From: an uncultured Flavobacteriaceae bacterium
GTDB taxonomy: Bacteria > Bacteroidota > Bacteroidia > Flavobacteriales > Flavobacteriaceae
Length of the DNA: 64,000 bases
Assembly: GCA_947494695.1 (NCBI GenBank)
Contig: CANLWB010000003.1
Location: 1-64,000 of the forward strand
Reading direction: 5' to 3'
The notes below the pieces were generated by a model. The model was not told where the DNA came from, did no database searches, and saw nothing but the letters and a program-made list of their open reading frames with translations. Each line of letters opens with the position of its first letter. Position 1 is the stretch's first letter. Both the position numbers and the translations under genes were made by a program. Positions 1 to 8,083 of this stretch are shown here, one piece after another.

Positions 1-14
1 ACAAGTAACTCCCG

Positions 15-44
15 TTTTAGCGGCTGCAAACATACAACCCTTTT
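15..44 (-). promoter_or_regulatory. Stable-RNA-type promoter, copy 1 of a tandem pair
   Basis: A 30-bp segment repeated perfectly at 154-183. On the minus strand it holds TATGTTTG (27-34), a perfect Bacteroidota -7 box (TAnnTTTG), followed by the GC-rich stretch CAGCCGCTAAA. A TTG lies 16 bp upstream of the box. The tRNA-Lys promoter in this window has almost the same box and downstream stretch. It is inferred to drive an RNA operon lying to the left of the window. Confidence 0.6.
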
Positions 45-153
45 TTTAATCAAGCACAATATTTTTTTAGTTTTTTTAAAGCTTTTTTAAACTTCGCGTC
101 TCTAACTAATAGATACCGTTTCAATGAGCATCGCCTCAACAAATAATCCTCGT

Positions 154-183
154 TTTTAGCGGCTGCAAACATACAACCCTTTT
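154..183 (-). promoter_or_regulatory. Stable-RNA-type promoter, copy 2 of a tandem pair
   Basis: Perfect second copy of the 30-bp element at 15-44, 139 bp further upstream for minus-strand transcription. The -7 box TATGTTTG is at 166-173, with TTG motifs 16 and 19 bp upstream. Tandem promoters at this distance recall the P1/P2 layout of rRNA operons; that assignment is inference. Confidence 0.6.
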
Positions 184-404
184 CCCATTCAACAACACCT
201 TTTTTAACCTTTTTTTATTCTAAACCTAACACCATAACTCCAATCCCTTAAAATCAATTACTTATACTGAAATGTTTTTACTATTTCTGTTTCAGATAAC
301 GTATTGCCTCCTAAAACGGCGTCTAAAGATATCATAAATTGACCTTTATAAGGTGTGGATAAACACCAAAATCAGCAGTACAAAAAATTATACACATATA
401 TATA

Positions 405-435
405 TTGTGTGAGTATGTATATACTATTATCTTTG
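405..435 (+). promoter_or_regulatory. thrS promoter
   Basis: TATCTTTG at 428-435 matches the Bacteroidota -7 consensus TAnnTTTG. TTG at 405-407 lies 20 bp upstream, in the -33 position. The box ends 21 bp before the thrS ATG, giving a short leader as is common in this phylum. Confidence 0.65.
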
Positions 436-456
436 CATCTGATTTTTAATTAATTT

Positions 457-2391
457 ATGATACAAATAACATTACCCGATGGAAGTGTAAAGCAGTTCGA
501 AAAGAATGCTACACCCATGGATGTCGCTAAAAGCATCAGTGAAGGATTAGCCAGAAATGTAATTTCTGCAAGTTTTAATGGCACAAACGTTGAAACCGTT
601 ACACCTTTAACCACTGACGGTTCTTTAGTTTTATACACCTGGAATGATGATGCGGGTAAAACAGCGTTTTGGCATTCTTCTGCTCACGTACTTGCTCAAG
701 CTATTGAGGAATTATATCCAGATACTAAACTTACTATTGGGCCAGCGATTGAAAGCGGATTTTATTACGATGTAGATTTTGGATCACATACGGTTTCTGA
801 GAAAGACTTTAAGGCTATAGAAACTAAGATGCTTGAGATCGCTCGTGGAAAGCATGATTTTAAAATGCGTTCTGCAACTAAAGCGGAAGCTTTAGAGCTT
901 TATAAAAACAATGTGTATAAAACAGAGCTCATTGAAAATCTCGAGGATGGTACAATTACTTTCTGTGACCATTCTACCTTTACAGATTTATGTCGAGGAG
1001 GTCACATACCAAATACGGGCATTATTAAAGCTGTAAAAGTCTTATCTGTTGCTGGAGCATATTGGAGGGGAGATGAAAATAAACCACAATTAACACGGAT
1101 ATATGGCATCTCGTTTCCTAAACAAAAGGAGCTTACTCAATATTTAGAATTATTAGAAGAAGCTAAAAAGCGTGATCATAGAAAATTAGGTAAAGAGTTA
1201 GAGCTATTTACATTTTCCAGAAAAGTTGGACAGGGACTTCCTTTATGGCTTCCTAAAGGTGCAGCACTACGTGAGCGTCTAGAGAACTTTTTGAAAGTAG
1301 CCCAGAAAAAAGCGGGTTATGAAATGGTGATTTCTCCACATATTGGACAGAAAGAATTGTATGTGACTTCTGGACATTATGCTAAGTATGGTGAAGATAG
1401 TTTTCAACCTATACATACACCTAAAGCAGATGAGGAATTCTTGCTTAAACCCATGAATTGTCCACATCACTGTGAAATATATAACAGCTTTCAATGGAGT
1501 TATAAAGATCTTCCAAAACGTTATGCTGAGTTTGGTACTGTATACCGATATGAACAAAGTGGTGAACTCCACGGTTTAACACGAGTAAGAGGGTTTACTC
1601 AGGATGATGCTCACATTTTTTGTACGCCAGATCAACTGGATCAAGAGTTTAAAAATGTCATCGACCTCGTTCTTTATGTCTTTGGTTCTTTAGGGTTCGA
1701 GAATTTTACAGCTCAGGTTTCTGTAAGGGATCCCAAAAATCCAGACAAATACATAGGAGATGTTGAAAATTGGGAAAAAGCTGAAAAAGCCATCATTGAT
1801 GCTGCCTCCGATAAGGGTCTAGATTTTGTTATTGAAGAAGGTGAAGCGGCGTTCTATGGACCTAAGTTGGACTTTATGGTAAAGGATGCCTTGGGAAGGC
1901 GTTGGCAACTTGGGACTATTCAGGTTGATTATAATTTACCCGAACGTTTTGATCTAACATATAAAGGTAGTGATAACGAATTGCACAGACCTATAATGAT
2001 ACATCGTGCTCCTTTTGGAAGTATGGAACGTTTTATCGCTATATTATTAGAGCATACTGCTGGAAATTTCCCGATCTGGCTCGTGCCTTCACAGGCTATA
2101 ATACTGTCAATTAGCGAGAAATACGAAAAATACTCCGAAAAAGTTTTAAATTTGCTAGAAAATGACGAAATTCGCGCCCTTGTGGATCATAGAAATGAGA
2201 CCATCGGTAAGAAGATTAGGGAAGCTGAAATGAAGAAATACCCCTTCATGATTATCATTGGAGAGCAAGAAGAAAAGGAAAACAAAATTACTGTGCGTAG
2301 GCATGGTGGAGAAGATTTAGGAATGATTTCCATTGAAACATTCTCTGAAATAATAAAAGAAGAAATAAATAAAACGTTAAAATCGTTTTAG
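457..2391 (+). CDS. thrS: Threonine--tRNA ligase
   Basis: Charges tRNA-Thr with threonine in the cytoplasm. The 644-aa protein has the normal full length. An N-terminal TGS domain (about residues 1-62) is followed by the editing domain, with HSSAH and CRGGH motifs. The class II catalytic core carries the zinc-binding Cys in MNCPHHC and motif 3 around [11 protein letters not shown]. The C-terminal anticodon-binding domain ends at about 640. The ATG at 457 fits because the protein begins directly with the TGS domain and a -7 box lies just upstream. thrS-infC-rpmI-rplT is a classic bacterial gene order, and the genes here are probably co-transcribed. Confidence 0.98.
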   Translation: MIQITLPDGSVKQFEKNATPMDVAKSISEGLARNVISASFNGTNVETVTPLTTDGSLVLYTWNDDAGKTAFWHSSAHVLAQAIEELYPDTKLTIGPAIESGFYYDVDFGSHTVSEKDFKAIETKMLEIARGKHDFKMRSATKAEALELYKNNVYKTELIENLEDGTITFCDHSTFTDLCRGGHIPNTGIIKAVKVLSVAGAYWRGDENKPQLTRIYGISFPKQKELTQYLELLEEAKKRDHRKLGKELELFTFSRKVGQGLPLWLPKGAALRERLENFLKVAQKKAGYEMVISPHIGQKELYVTSGHYAKYGEDSFQPIHTPKADEEFLLKPMNCPHHCEIYNSFQWSYKDLPKRYAEFGTVYRYEQSGELHGLTRVRGFTQDDAHIFCTPDQLDQEFKNVIDLVLYVFGSLGFENFTAQVSVRDPKNPDKYIGDVENWEKAEKAIIDAASDKGLDFVIEEGEAAFYGPKLDFMVKDALGRRWQLGTIQVDYNLPERFDLTYKGSDNELHRPIMIHRAPFGSMERFIAILLEHTAGNFPIWLVPSQAIILSISEKYEKYSEKVLNLLENDEIRALVDHRNETIGKKIREAEMKKYPFMIIIGEQEEKENKITVRRHGGEDLGMISIETFSEIIKEEINKTLKSF

Positions 2392-2426
2392 ATATAAAGC
2401 AAAGTTTAATTTAAAACCTTAGTGCC

Positions 2427-2975
2427 ATAGCAATTAGAAGAAGACACCAACCCAATAGAAGGGTTAAAAAAGAGGATAAACACAAAATAAATTCTAAGAT
2501 CACAGCGTCTAGCGTGCGTTTGGTTGGAGACAACGTAGACGTGGGCGTGTATCCTACAAAACAAGCTTTAAAAATAGCTGATGAGTTAGAGTTAGATCTT
2601 GTAGAGATTTCTCCTAATGCAGATCCTCCGGTTTGCAAAGTTATGGATTATAAAAAGTTTCTTTACGAGCAAAAGAAACGTGACAAGGCTTTAAAATCTA
2701 AAGCGAGTAAAGTTGTTGTCAAAGAAATTCGTTTTGGTCCTCAAACTGATGATCATGATTACCAGTTTAAAAAGAAGCATGCTGAAAAATTCTTAAAAGA
2801 AGGGGCGAAACTTAAAGCTTTCGTGTTTTTTAAAGGACGATCAATAATATTTAAAGAACAAGGTCAAATCTTATTATTACGATTGGCTCAGGATTTGGAA
2901 GAACTAGGAAAAGTGGAGCAAATGCCTCGCTTAGAAGGTAAGCGTATGACCATGTTTATTGCTCCTAAAAAGTAA
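2427..2975 (+). CDS. infC: Translation initiation factor IF-3 (non-AUG start)
   Basis: Binds the 30S subunit and policies start-codon choice. The sequence from LVGDNV through the [15 protein letters not shown] block to the C-terminal [12 protein letters not shown] is canonical IF-3. The first conventional start in frame is GTG at 2514, but the frame stays open upstream and encodes RRRHQPNRR and KKEDKHKIN, the basic N-terminus typical of flavobacterial IF-3. An in-frame stop lies at 2412-2414. Between it and 2514 there is no ATG, GTG or TTG, so translation must start at a rare codon: ATA at 2427 (giving 182 aa, aligned with the usual MAIR start) or ATT at 2433. E. coli infC uses AUU and is autoregulated through it. 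The gene is certain; the exact start is not. Confidence 0.9.
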   Translation: MAIRRRHQPNRRVKKEDKHKINSKITASSVRLVGDNVDVGVYPTKQALKIADELELDLVEISPNADPPVCKVMDYKKFLYEQKKRDKALKSKASKVVVKEIRFGPQTDDHDYQFKKKHAEKFLKEGAKLKAFVFFKGRSIIFKEQGQILLLRLAQDLEELGKVEQMPRLEGKRMTMFIAPKK

Positions 2976-2977
2976 TA

Positions 2978-3056
2978 CTTCGACTGCGCTTAGCAATCGA
3001 AGCAACTTACTAATAAATAAGTAAAAACGACATAAGATGCTGAAATACATTCAGCA
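2978..3056 (+). promoter_or_regulatory. Two hairpins in the infC-rpmI spacer
   Basis: CTTCGA (2978-2983) pairs with TCGAAG (2997-3002). TGCTGAA (3038-3044) pairs with TTCAGCA (3050-3056) around a 5-nt loop. Neither is followed by a T run, so they are not classic terminators. Their place ahead of rpmI-rplT suggests a possible ribosomal-protein leader, but this is inferred from position only. Confidence 0.35.
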
Positions 3057-3099
3057 CTTTATATTAATTAAGCGAAATAATTAAAAACTAGGAGAGAAA

Positions 3100-3297
3100 A
3101 TGCCTAAAATGAAAACAAAATCTAGCGCCAAAAAACGTTTTAAGTTGACGGGTACTGGAAAAATTAAAAGAAAGCACGCTTTTAAGAGTCACATCTTAAC
3201 AAAGAAGTCTAAAAAGCGTAAGCTTGCTCTGACTCATGATACATTAGTACATAAGGCAGACGAAGATAATGTTAAAACTATGTTACGTTTAAAGTAA
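3100..3297 (+). CDS. rpmI: 50S ribosomal protein bL35
   Basis: A 65-aa, very basic protein of the large ribosomal subunit. It begins [14 protein letters not shown] and has the conserved [15 protein letters not shown] core of bL35 at normal length. AGGAG ten bases before the ATG is a clearer Shine-Dalgarno than most genes here have. It sits between infC and rplT as in most bacteria. Confidence 0.97.
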   Translation: MPKMKTKSSAKKRFKLTGTGKIKRKHAFKSHILTKKSKKRKLALTHDTLVHKADEDNVKTMLRLK

Positions 3298-3377
3298 CAT
3301 CATTTTAACTGGTTAAATAAATTATAAACCCTGGAGTTAGGCCAATGGATTAACAATTGTGGATTTTAGATCTATGA

Positions 3378-3406
3378 GTTAAAACATTAAAAAGTACCGT
3401 TTTAAC
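3378..3406 (+). promoter_or_regulatory. Hairpin in the rpmI-rplT spacer
   Basis: GTTAAAAC (3378-3385) and GTTTTAAC (3399-3406) form a perfect 8-bp stem with a 13-nt loop, ending 29 nt before the rplT start. The spacer is 138 nt, long for two ribosomal genes that are normally adjacent. It could be an L20 autoregulatory site, but only position and pairing support that. Confidence 0.3.
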
Positions 3407-3435
3407 GGACGCCTACTACAAAAACAATTAAAATT

Positions 3436-3780
3436 ATGCCAAGATCAGTAAACTCTGTAGCAAAAAGAGCCAGAAGAAAAAAGGTTCTAAAACAAGCAAA
3501 AGGTTATTTTGGAAGACGTAAAAACGTTTGGACAGTAGCCAAAAATGCGGTTGATAAAGCGATGCAATATTCGTATAGAGACCGTAGAAATAAGAAAAGA
3601 ACATTCCGCGCTTTATGGATTACGCGTATTAACGCTGGAGCCAGAGAGCATGGTTTATCTTATTCTCAATTTATGGGGAAATTAAAAGCTAATAACATCG
3701 AATTAAACCGTAAGGTTTTAGCCGATTTAGCCATGAATAACCCTGAAGCTTTTAAAGCTGTTATAAACAAAGTAAAATAA
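3436..3780 (+). CDS. rplT: 50S ribosomal protein bL20
   Basis: A 114-aa large-subunit assembly protein. It starts [16 protein letters not shown] and shows the family blocks [20 protein letters not shown] and LWITRINA, at normal length. In other bacteria L20 also represses its own operon by binding mRNA, which makes the structured spacers around rpmI worth noting. It is the last gene of the operon, and a strong terminator follows. Confidence 0.98.
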   Translation: MPRSVNSVAKRARRKKVLKQAKGYFGRRKNVWTVAKNAVDKAMQYSYRDRRNKKRTFRALWITRINAGAREHGLSYSQFMGKLKANNIELNRKVLADLAMNNPEAFKAVINKVK

Positions 3781-3822
3781 GAGGCGTTTTCGCCCATTGT
3801 ATAACAATATTATTCGCTTAAT

Positions 3823-3857
3823 AAAAAAATCCGATTCTTGATTGAATCGGATTTTTT
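3823..3857 (+). terminator. Rho-independent terminator of the thrS-rplT operon
   Basis: CCGATTC (3831-3837) and GAATCGG (3844-3850) form a stem with a 6-nt loop, extended by pairing of the flanking A run (3823-3829) with the T run (3852-3857). It lies 43 bp after the rplT stop. Confidence 0.9.
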
Positions 3858-4175
3858 GTTTTCTTATAACACCCTTTGTTCCTTTAGAGTTTAATTTTGA
3901 ACGTTTCGACAACGCAACATATAGAAACTAAAATTAACATTCCTTATAATTCTAATGAGTATAATCGAAATAGCAACTTCAGTTATTTTAATTATAAAAT
4001 TCTCAACAGATCTCTTATAATGAAATGGTTTAAACTTTTAGGATTGAAGCGAAAATCTATGATTTTTTTAACCTTTTGAAGCCTTTTTTGAGTTGCATAG
4101 CAGAGCTACGGAAAGAGAAAAAGTGGAAAAAAGGGTGAAAAAACATTATTTTTTAGCCAATTAAAAAAGTTTAAA
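3858..4175. other. Intergenic region without a supported gene
   Basis: About 320 bp between the rplT terminator and the convergent barrel-like gene. A 60-codon frame at 3897-4079 has no recognisable sequence, weak composition and no promoter. I see no other structure. Confidence 0.5.
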
Positions 4176-5381
4176 TCACTTCAATATATTATAACCAATA
4201 ATAATGGAGTAATAGCTAAATTTTGTTCCCCAGCCTATCCAACGCTTTAAAACATCTCGGTCTAAACTGGTTCGTAATTCCAGGCTTATTTTTTTGTAAT
4301 TAGCTCCCAAACCAAACCCAAAACTGTTTCTAGTTTGGTATTCGAAATCATAAGTATTTAAAGGATATATTACCGACAGTTTTGAACTCGATGACACAAT
4401 GTCCTGTTCATAAGCCGCATTCACAAATAGTTTTAGATCATCATTCAAAAACATATAATGTCTGGCTCCTAATGATAAAAATATAGATTGAAACTTACTC
4501 GTCAAATTAGCGACGTTTCTTAATGGGCGTTCTGCCGTGTGTTCTGAATTATAAACGGTTTCAAATAAAAATGCCCACTTATTATTGTTTAAACCCAGTA
4601 CATATTCTGCCTCCACTCCTATTCTAAACCCAGTTTGATTTCCCAGGTTCGTAAATTCATTAAAATCTACAACGCGCTCCAAAGACAAAGAAGAGAATGT
4701 TACGCCGGGTTTTAAGTGCAAATTAAACTTACCTTTTTTGCCTTTGATCTTGTTTGAGTCTATTTTAAAGTCCGGGTTTTTACATGAATTATATCTTATA
4801 AAGAAATCGACCAAATCGTCCCTTTGGTACTTCACTCTCTTAATATCATTGAACGTTATGCCTTCACATTTTAACGCTTCCAATAATTGCATTTTATAAT
4901 AATCATTAATATTGACTTTATCTGCGGATACCGAATATTCTTTGTAAACCAACGGTTCCAGATCATCACTATGTATTCCAAAGAAAAAAAGCTTCAGGTT
5001 CTTTCCAGAATAACTATACAAACTGGCATTTCCTTTTATGAGCTCTTTTAAAAACACAGTTTCCCGAACAAATTCGGGTTCTCTTTTAGAACTTAAATGC
5101 CGGATATTTCCCCCAGACCTATCAATATCTACTGAGTATCTCTTAAATACATAAGAAGATACACTAAATTCTAATACACTTGTAATTGTATGTAAGTTTG
5201 ACTTTGAAAATTCGTTTAATTTATATTCGAATTCCGTCGGGGTATTTGCCCAGTCCAGATCCTTTATCAGGCAGATAGTTTTGGCTCCTAGATTATCAAT
5301 AAAGTATCCCTTTTTAAAATTGTTTTGAGCGTAACACACCATACTGCAAACCAGTAAGGCTAGTAAAATAGTTTTTTTCAT
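4176..5381 (-). CDS. Secreted protein with a probable outer-membrane beta-barrel C-terminus
   Basis: Function unknown. The start at 5381 gives a clean signal peptide (MKKTILLALLVCSMVCYAQ); an upstream in-frame ATG at 5435 would add 18 residues ahead of it and spoil it. Residues about 20-200 form an unrecognised periplasmic domain. From about 215 the chain alternates polar and hydrophobic residues in the manner of a small beta-barrel (for example RIGVEAEYVLG, FGFGLGANYKK) and ends YSIIIGYNILK, consistent with an outer-membrane strand. Proteins of this general type are common in Bacteroidota and usually annotated only as outer membrane beta-barrel protein. It is monocistronic, with no informative neighbours. 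Confidence 0.65.
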   Translation of the reverse strand: MKKTILLALLVCSMVCYAQNNFKKGYFIDNLGAKTICLIKDLDWANTPTEFEYKLNEFSKSNLHTITSVLEFSVSSYVFKRYSVDIDRSGGNIRHLSSKREPEFVRETVFLKELIKGNASLYSYSGKNLKLFFFGIHSDDLEPLVYKEYSVSADKVNINDYYKMQLLEALKCEGITFNDIKRVKYQRDDLVDFFIRYNSCKNPDFKIDSNKIKGKKGKFNLHLKPGVTFSSLSLERVVDFNEFTNLGNQTGFRIGVEAEYVLGLNNNKWAFLFETVYNSEHTAERPLRNVANLTSKFQSIFLSLGARHYMFLNDDLKLFVNAAYEQDIVSSSSKLSVIYPLNTYDFEYQTRNSFGFGLGANYKKISLELRTSLDRDVLKRWIGWGTKFSYYSIIIGYNILK

Positions 5382-5691
5382 GAATTGATTAAGTTGAATA
5401 AATAAAATTGAGGTAACAAAAAATTCGTTCTCCAATTGGCCTTTAGGTTAAAACACCTCATGACCTAACAAGACCTCAAAATAAGAAAATATTGTGGTTG
5501 AGCATGTTAATCCCCCTTTAAACTTATCGTTGGAATAGAATTCTCCACTTAAAGCGTAACTTGAAATTTTTTAAAAACCTGTGATTCAGATATTTAAAAG
5601 CCTATTTAAGATTTAACATATTTGCCTTTAATAATCAATTTCCGAAAGCATATATCTGATTCTAAAAAACTTAAGAATCGATGTCCATCAC
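5382..5691. other. Intergenic region, no feature seen
   Basis: About 310 bp between two minus-strand genes. I see no convincing ORF, hairpin with T run or -7 box here. It should hold the promoter of the barrel-like gene, but I cannot place it. Confidence 0.4.
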
Positions 5692-6132
5692 CTAAACACC
5701 AAATGCCGTTACAACAATAGACCTAGAACCTCCGTAATCTCGATGTTCACATAAATAAATTCCCTGCCAAATTCCCAGGTTTAACCTACCCTTCGTGATG
5801 GGGATATTTACCGATGCTCCCAGTAACGAAGCCTTAATGTGAGCTGGCATATCATCTGCCCCTTCATAAGTGTGTTTATAATACGCTGCATGTTCTGGAA
5901 CCATGACATTAAAATGTGATTCAAAATCGGTTCTCACCGTAGAATCTGCGTTCTCATTTATCGTTACACTAGCCGAAGTATGTTTAATAAATACTTGAAG
6001 TTGACCAACGTTTATCCCATCAATATCCGGAATGGCATTTAGTATTGAATTTGTAATTAAATGAAAGCCTCTTGGGTAAGGTTTTAGTTTTATTTCTTTC
6101 TGAATAAACTTCATAATATCATGATTTCTCAT
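5692..6132 (-). CDS. YjbQ family protein (UPF0047)
   Basis: A 146-aa cytoplasmic protein of the YjbQ family, some members of which show secondary thiamine-phosphate synthase activity; the real role is unsettled. It matches the family over its whole length: IKHTSASVTINENAD (about 48-62), the middle segment HAAYYKHTYEG, and the C-terminal LGIWQGIYLCEHRD and GGSRSIVV blocks holding the conserved His, Cys and Arg residues. A second ATG at 6114 (MKFIQKEI) is an equally possible start, because the first six residues are not typical of the family. Confidence 0.88.
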   Translation of the reverse strand: MRNHDIMKFIQKEIKLKPYPRGFHLITNSILNAIPDIDGINVGQLQVFIKHTSASVTINENADSTVRTDFESHFNVMVPEHAAYYKHTYEGADDMPAHIKASLLGASVNIPITKGRLNLGIWQGIYLCEHRDYGGSRSIVVTAFGV

Positions 6133-6230
6133 ACGTCTACCAAAGTATATATTATCTCACTTTTATTAAAATTATAACGCAACCATTTTCATTTTCACCC
6201 ATCTTTAAAATAAAAACAACATTTTGAATT

Positions 6231-6677
6231 ATGAAAAGATATTTTTACCCAATAGTTCTATCGTGTCTATTCGTTTTAGCTGGTTGTTCAACAAACAGTA
6301 CGGTAGACGTACCAACTCAGAGTTTTGAAATCATTAGATGGAATCTAATCAAAACTACCGGTGGAATTGCAGGTGTAAATTATGAATTTTCTTTAAAAAC
6401 AGTGGTTTGGACTTTCGATATAAACAAACAACAAGTTAATGTTGTAAACAGCAATACCGATACGACCAAGCAGGATGCTTTAGCCACTGGTACTTATCCG
6501 TACGAAGAGATCGAATCTAAAGGGAATAAATTTCTAAATATTGATGGAAATACGTTTGGGAAATTCACTTTCACATCTAATGATCAACTCATTATAGATC
6601 AAAATGAACGACCTGAGGGTACTGGGGCCGATGGCTTTGTATTTACCTTTCAAAAAGTTGTGGAAATTGTGAATTAA
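6231..6677 (+). CDS. Small lipoprotein of unknown function
   Basis: A 148-aa protein with a clear lipobox (LFVLAGCS, Cys19), so it should be lipid-anchored in the envelope. The mature part is predicted beta-rich, with repeated aromatic and hydroxyl residues (FEIIRWNLIKTTGG, FTFTSNDQLIID). This resembles the short lipocalin-like lipoproteins common in Flavobacteriia, but I cannot name a family. It ends next to the convergent gene at 6678 with no space for a terminator between them. Confidence 0.7.
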   Translation: MKRYFYPIVLSCLFVLAGCSTNSTVDVPTQSFEIIRWNLIKTTGGIAGVNYEFSLKTVVWTFDINKQQVNVVNSNTDTTKQDALATGTYPYEEIESKGNKFLNIDGNTFGKFTFTSNDQLIIDQNERPEGTGADGFVFTFQKVVEIVN

Positions 6678-7946
6678 TTAGGTCTTCTGCTTCTTTTTTC
6701 TTGCAGCAGGAAATAATACATTATTTAAAATGAGTCGATATCCTGGAGATGTTGGATGTAAATCTAATTCTGTCTTGGCATCTCCTACCCTATGCTGATA
6801 ATCTTCAGGGTCATGACCGCCATAGAACGTAAAAAACCCTTTCCCTTTTATACCATGGATATATTTGGCTTCTCCATTCAATTTGGTCTCCCCCATAACC
6901 AATACATTCGATTTTATTTCATCTCTTGAAAAAGAAGTGGTTTGCCCCATAAACCCTTTTACCAAAGCTGTATGGTTTTGGCATAACATGGTTGGTATGG
7001 GGTCCCATTTTGCTGAAAACTCCATAAGCGAAAAATAATCGGTTGTTTTTGGCACTCTCCGCTTGCGCGTCATATCAATAGAGGAAAATTCATAAACAAT
7101 CGGACTTCGTTCTAAAGTAAAGTTGGTAAAGGCAAAGGTTTTACCGTAATCAATTTTATTTTGGTAGGCGGGGTCGCTCCCATCGCCATCAAACATAGGT
7201 TCACATATATCTAAACCTTCTGCCGACAAGGCGATATCGAAACTATCGGTTGCACTGCACATAGCAAACATAAACCCTCCTCCTATAACATAGTCTCTAA
7301 TCTTTAAAGCTACATCCGATTTCTCTTGAGATACCTTACTATAACCTAATTTAGCAGCCAGAGCTTCTGCTTCCTTCTTTTCATTTATATACCATGATGC
7401 CGCTCTATAGGCGCCATAAAATTTGCCATATTGACCTGTAAAATCTTCGTGGTGTAAGTGCAGCCAGTCGAAAAGTAAAAGTGCATCGTTCAACACTTCT
7501 TCATCGTAAACGGTTTCATAAGGAATTTCTGCATACTTCAAAACCATGGTTACGGCATCATCCCAGGGTAATTTCCCTTTAGGTGTATAAACTGCAATTT
7601 TAGGTGCCTTTTCTAAAACAACGGCTTCCATATTTTTGCTGGGACTGCTAATTTCTTCTAAAATACCTTCAACTTTCGCATTTGAAAGCACCTCGAAAGA
7701 CACCCCCCGTATTTGGCACTCTCGCTGGATATCTTGTGTGTCTGGTAATAAGAAAGATCCCCCTCTATAATTCAAAAGCCATTTGACTTTTAACTGTTTA
7801 TTGAGCGTCCAATAGGTTATTCCATAGGCCTTTAAGTGATTTTTTTGACTTTTTGAATCCATAGGTAAAAGAATATAAGATGCATGAGCACTTATACCTA
7901 AAAACACTAATAAACAAGCAAATACGATCTTTTTCAATTGAAGCAA
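6678..7946 (-). CDS. Conserved secreted protein, often labelled asparagine synthetase B
   Basis: A 422-aa protein with an N-terminal signal peptide (VFACLLVFLGISAHA). Flavobacterial genomes carry close relatives labelled asparagine synthetase B. I see neither the N-terminal nucleophilic Cys of a class II glutamine amidotransferase nor the SGGxDS ATP-binding loop of asparagine synthetases, so the label looks unfounded. Visible landmarks are YILLPMDSKSQKNHLKAYG near the N-terminus, a Cys-containing GGGFMFAMCSATDSFD segment at about 225-240, and GKGFFTFYGGHDPED near the C-terminus, which together recall ThuA or GATase1-like folds. True function unknown; envelope location inferred from the signal peptide. 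Confidence 0.7.
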   Translation of the reverse strand: MLQLKKIVFACLLVFLGISAHASYILLPMDSKSQKNHLKAYGITYWTLNKQLKVKWLLNYRGGSFLLPDTQDIQRECQIRGVSFEVLSNAKVEGILEEISSPSKNMEAVVLEKAPKIAVYTPKGKLPWDDAVTMVLKYAEIPYETVYDEEVLNDALLLFDWLHLHHEDFTGQYGKFYGAYRAASWYINEKKEAEALAAKLGYSKVSQEKSDVALKIRDYVIGGGFMFAMCSATDSFDIALSAEGLDICEPMFDGDGSDPAYQNKIDYGKTFAFTNFTLERSPIVYEFSSIDMTRKRRVPKTTDYFSLMEFSAKWDPIPTMLCQNHTALVKGFMGQTTSFSRDEIKSNVLVMGETKLNGEAKYIHGIKGKGFFTFYGGHDPEDYQHRVGDAKTELDLHPTSPGYRLILNNVLFPAARKKKQKT

Positions 7947-8083
7947 CTATTTATATGGTATCCAACCGTTCTATTATAGGAATGATAGAATTTATAATTT
8001 ATACTGAAATATACTTAAATTTTATTCCGATTGAAACGATTTAACATTTCATTTAAAATTCATTTGACATTAGCTAGTGTTTT

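Larger units (their letters stand above)
1..456. other. Divergent intergenic region left of thrS
   Basis: No gene is supported here. The region holds the two minus-strand promoter repeats and, at its right end, the plus-strand promoter of thrS. The rest is AT-rich with long T runs and shows no further structure I can defend. Confidence 0.6.

Noticed and set aside
2411-2638. Minus-strand ORF across the infC start
   Set aside because: It is antisense to the strongly conserved IF-3 sequence and has no features of its own.
3897-4079. 60-codon plus-strand ORF after rplT
   Set aside because: No family resemblance, low-complexity AT-rich composition, no promoter or ribosome-binding site, and it sits in a spacer following a terminator.
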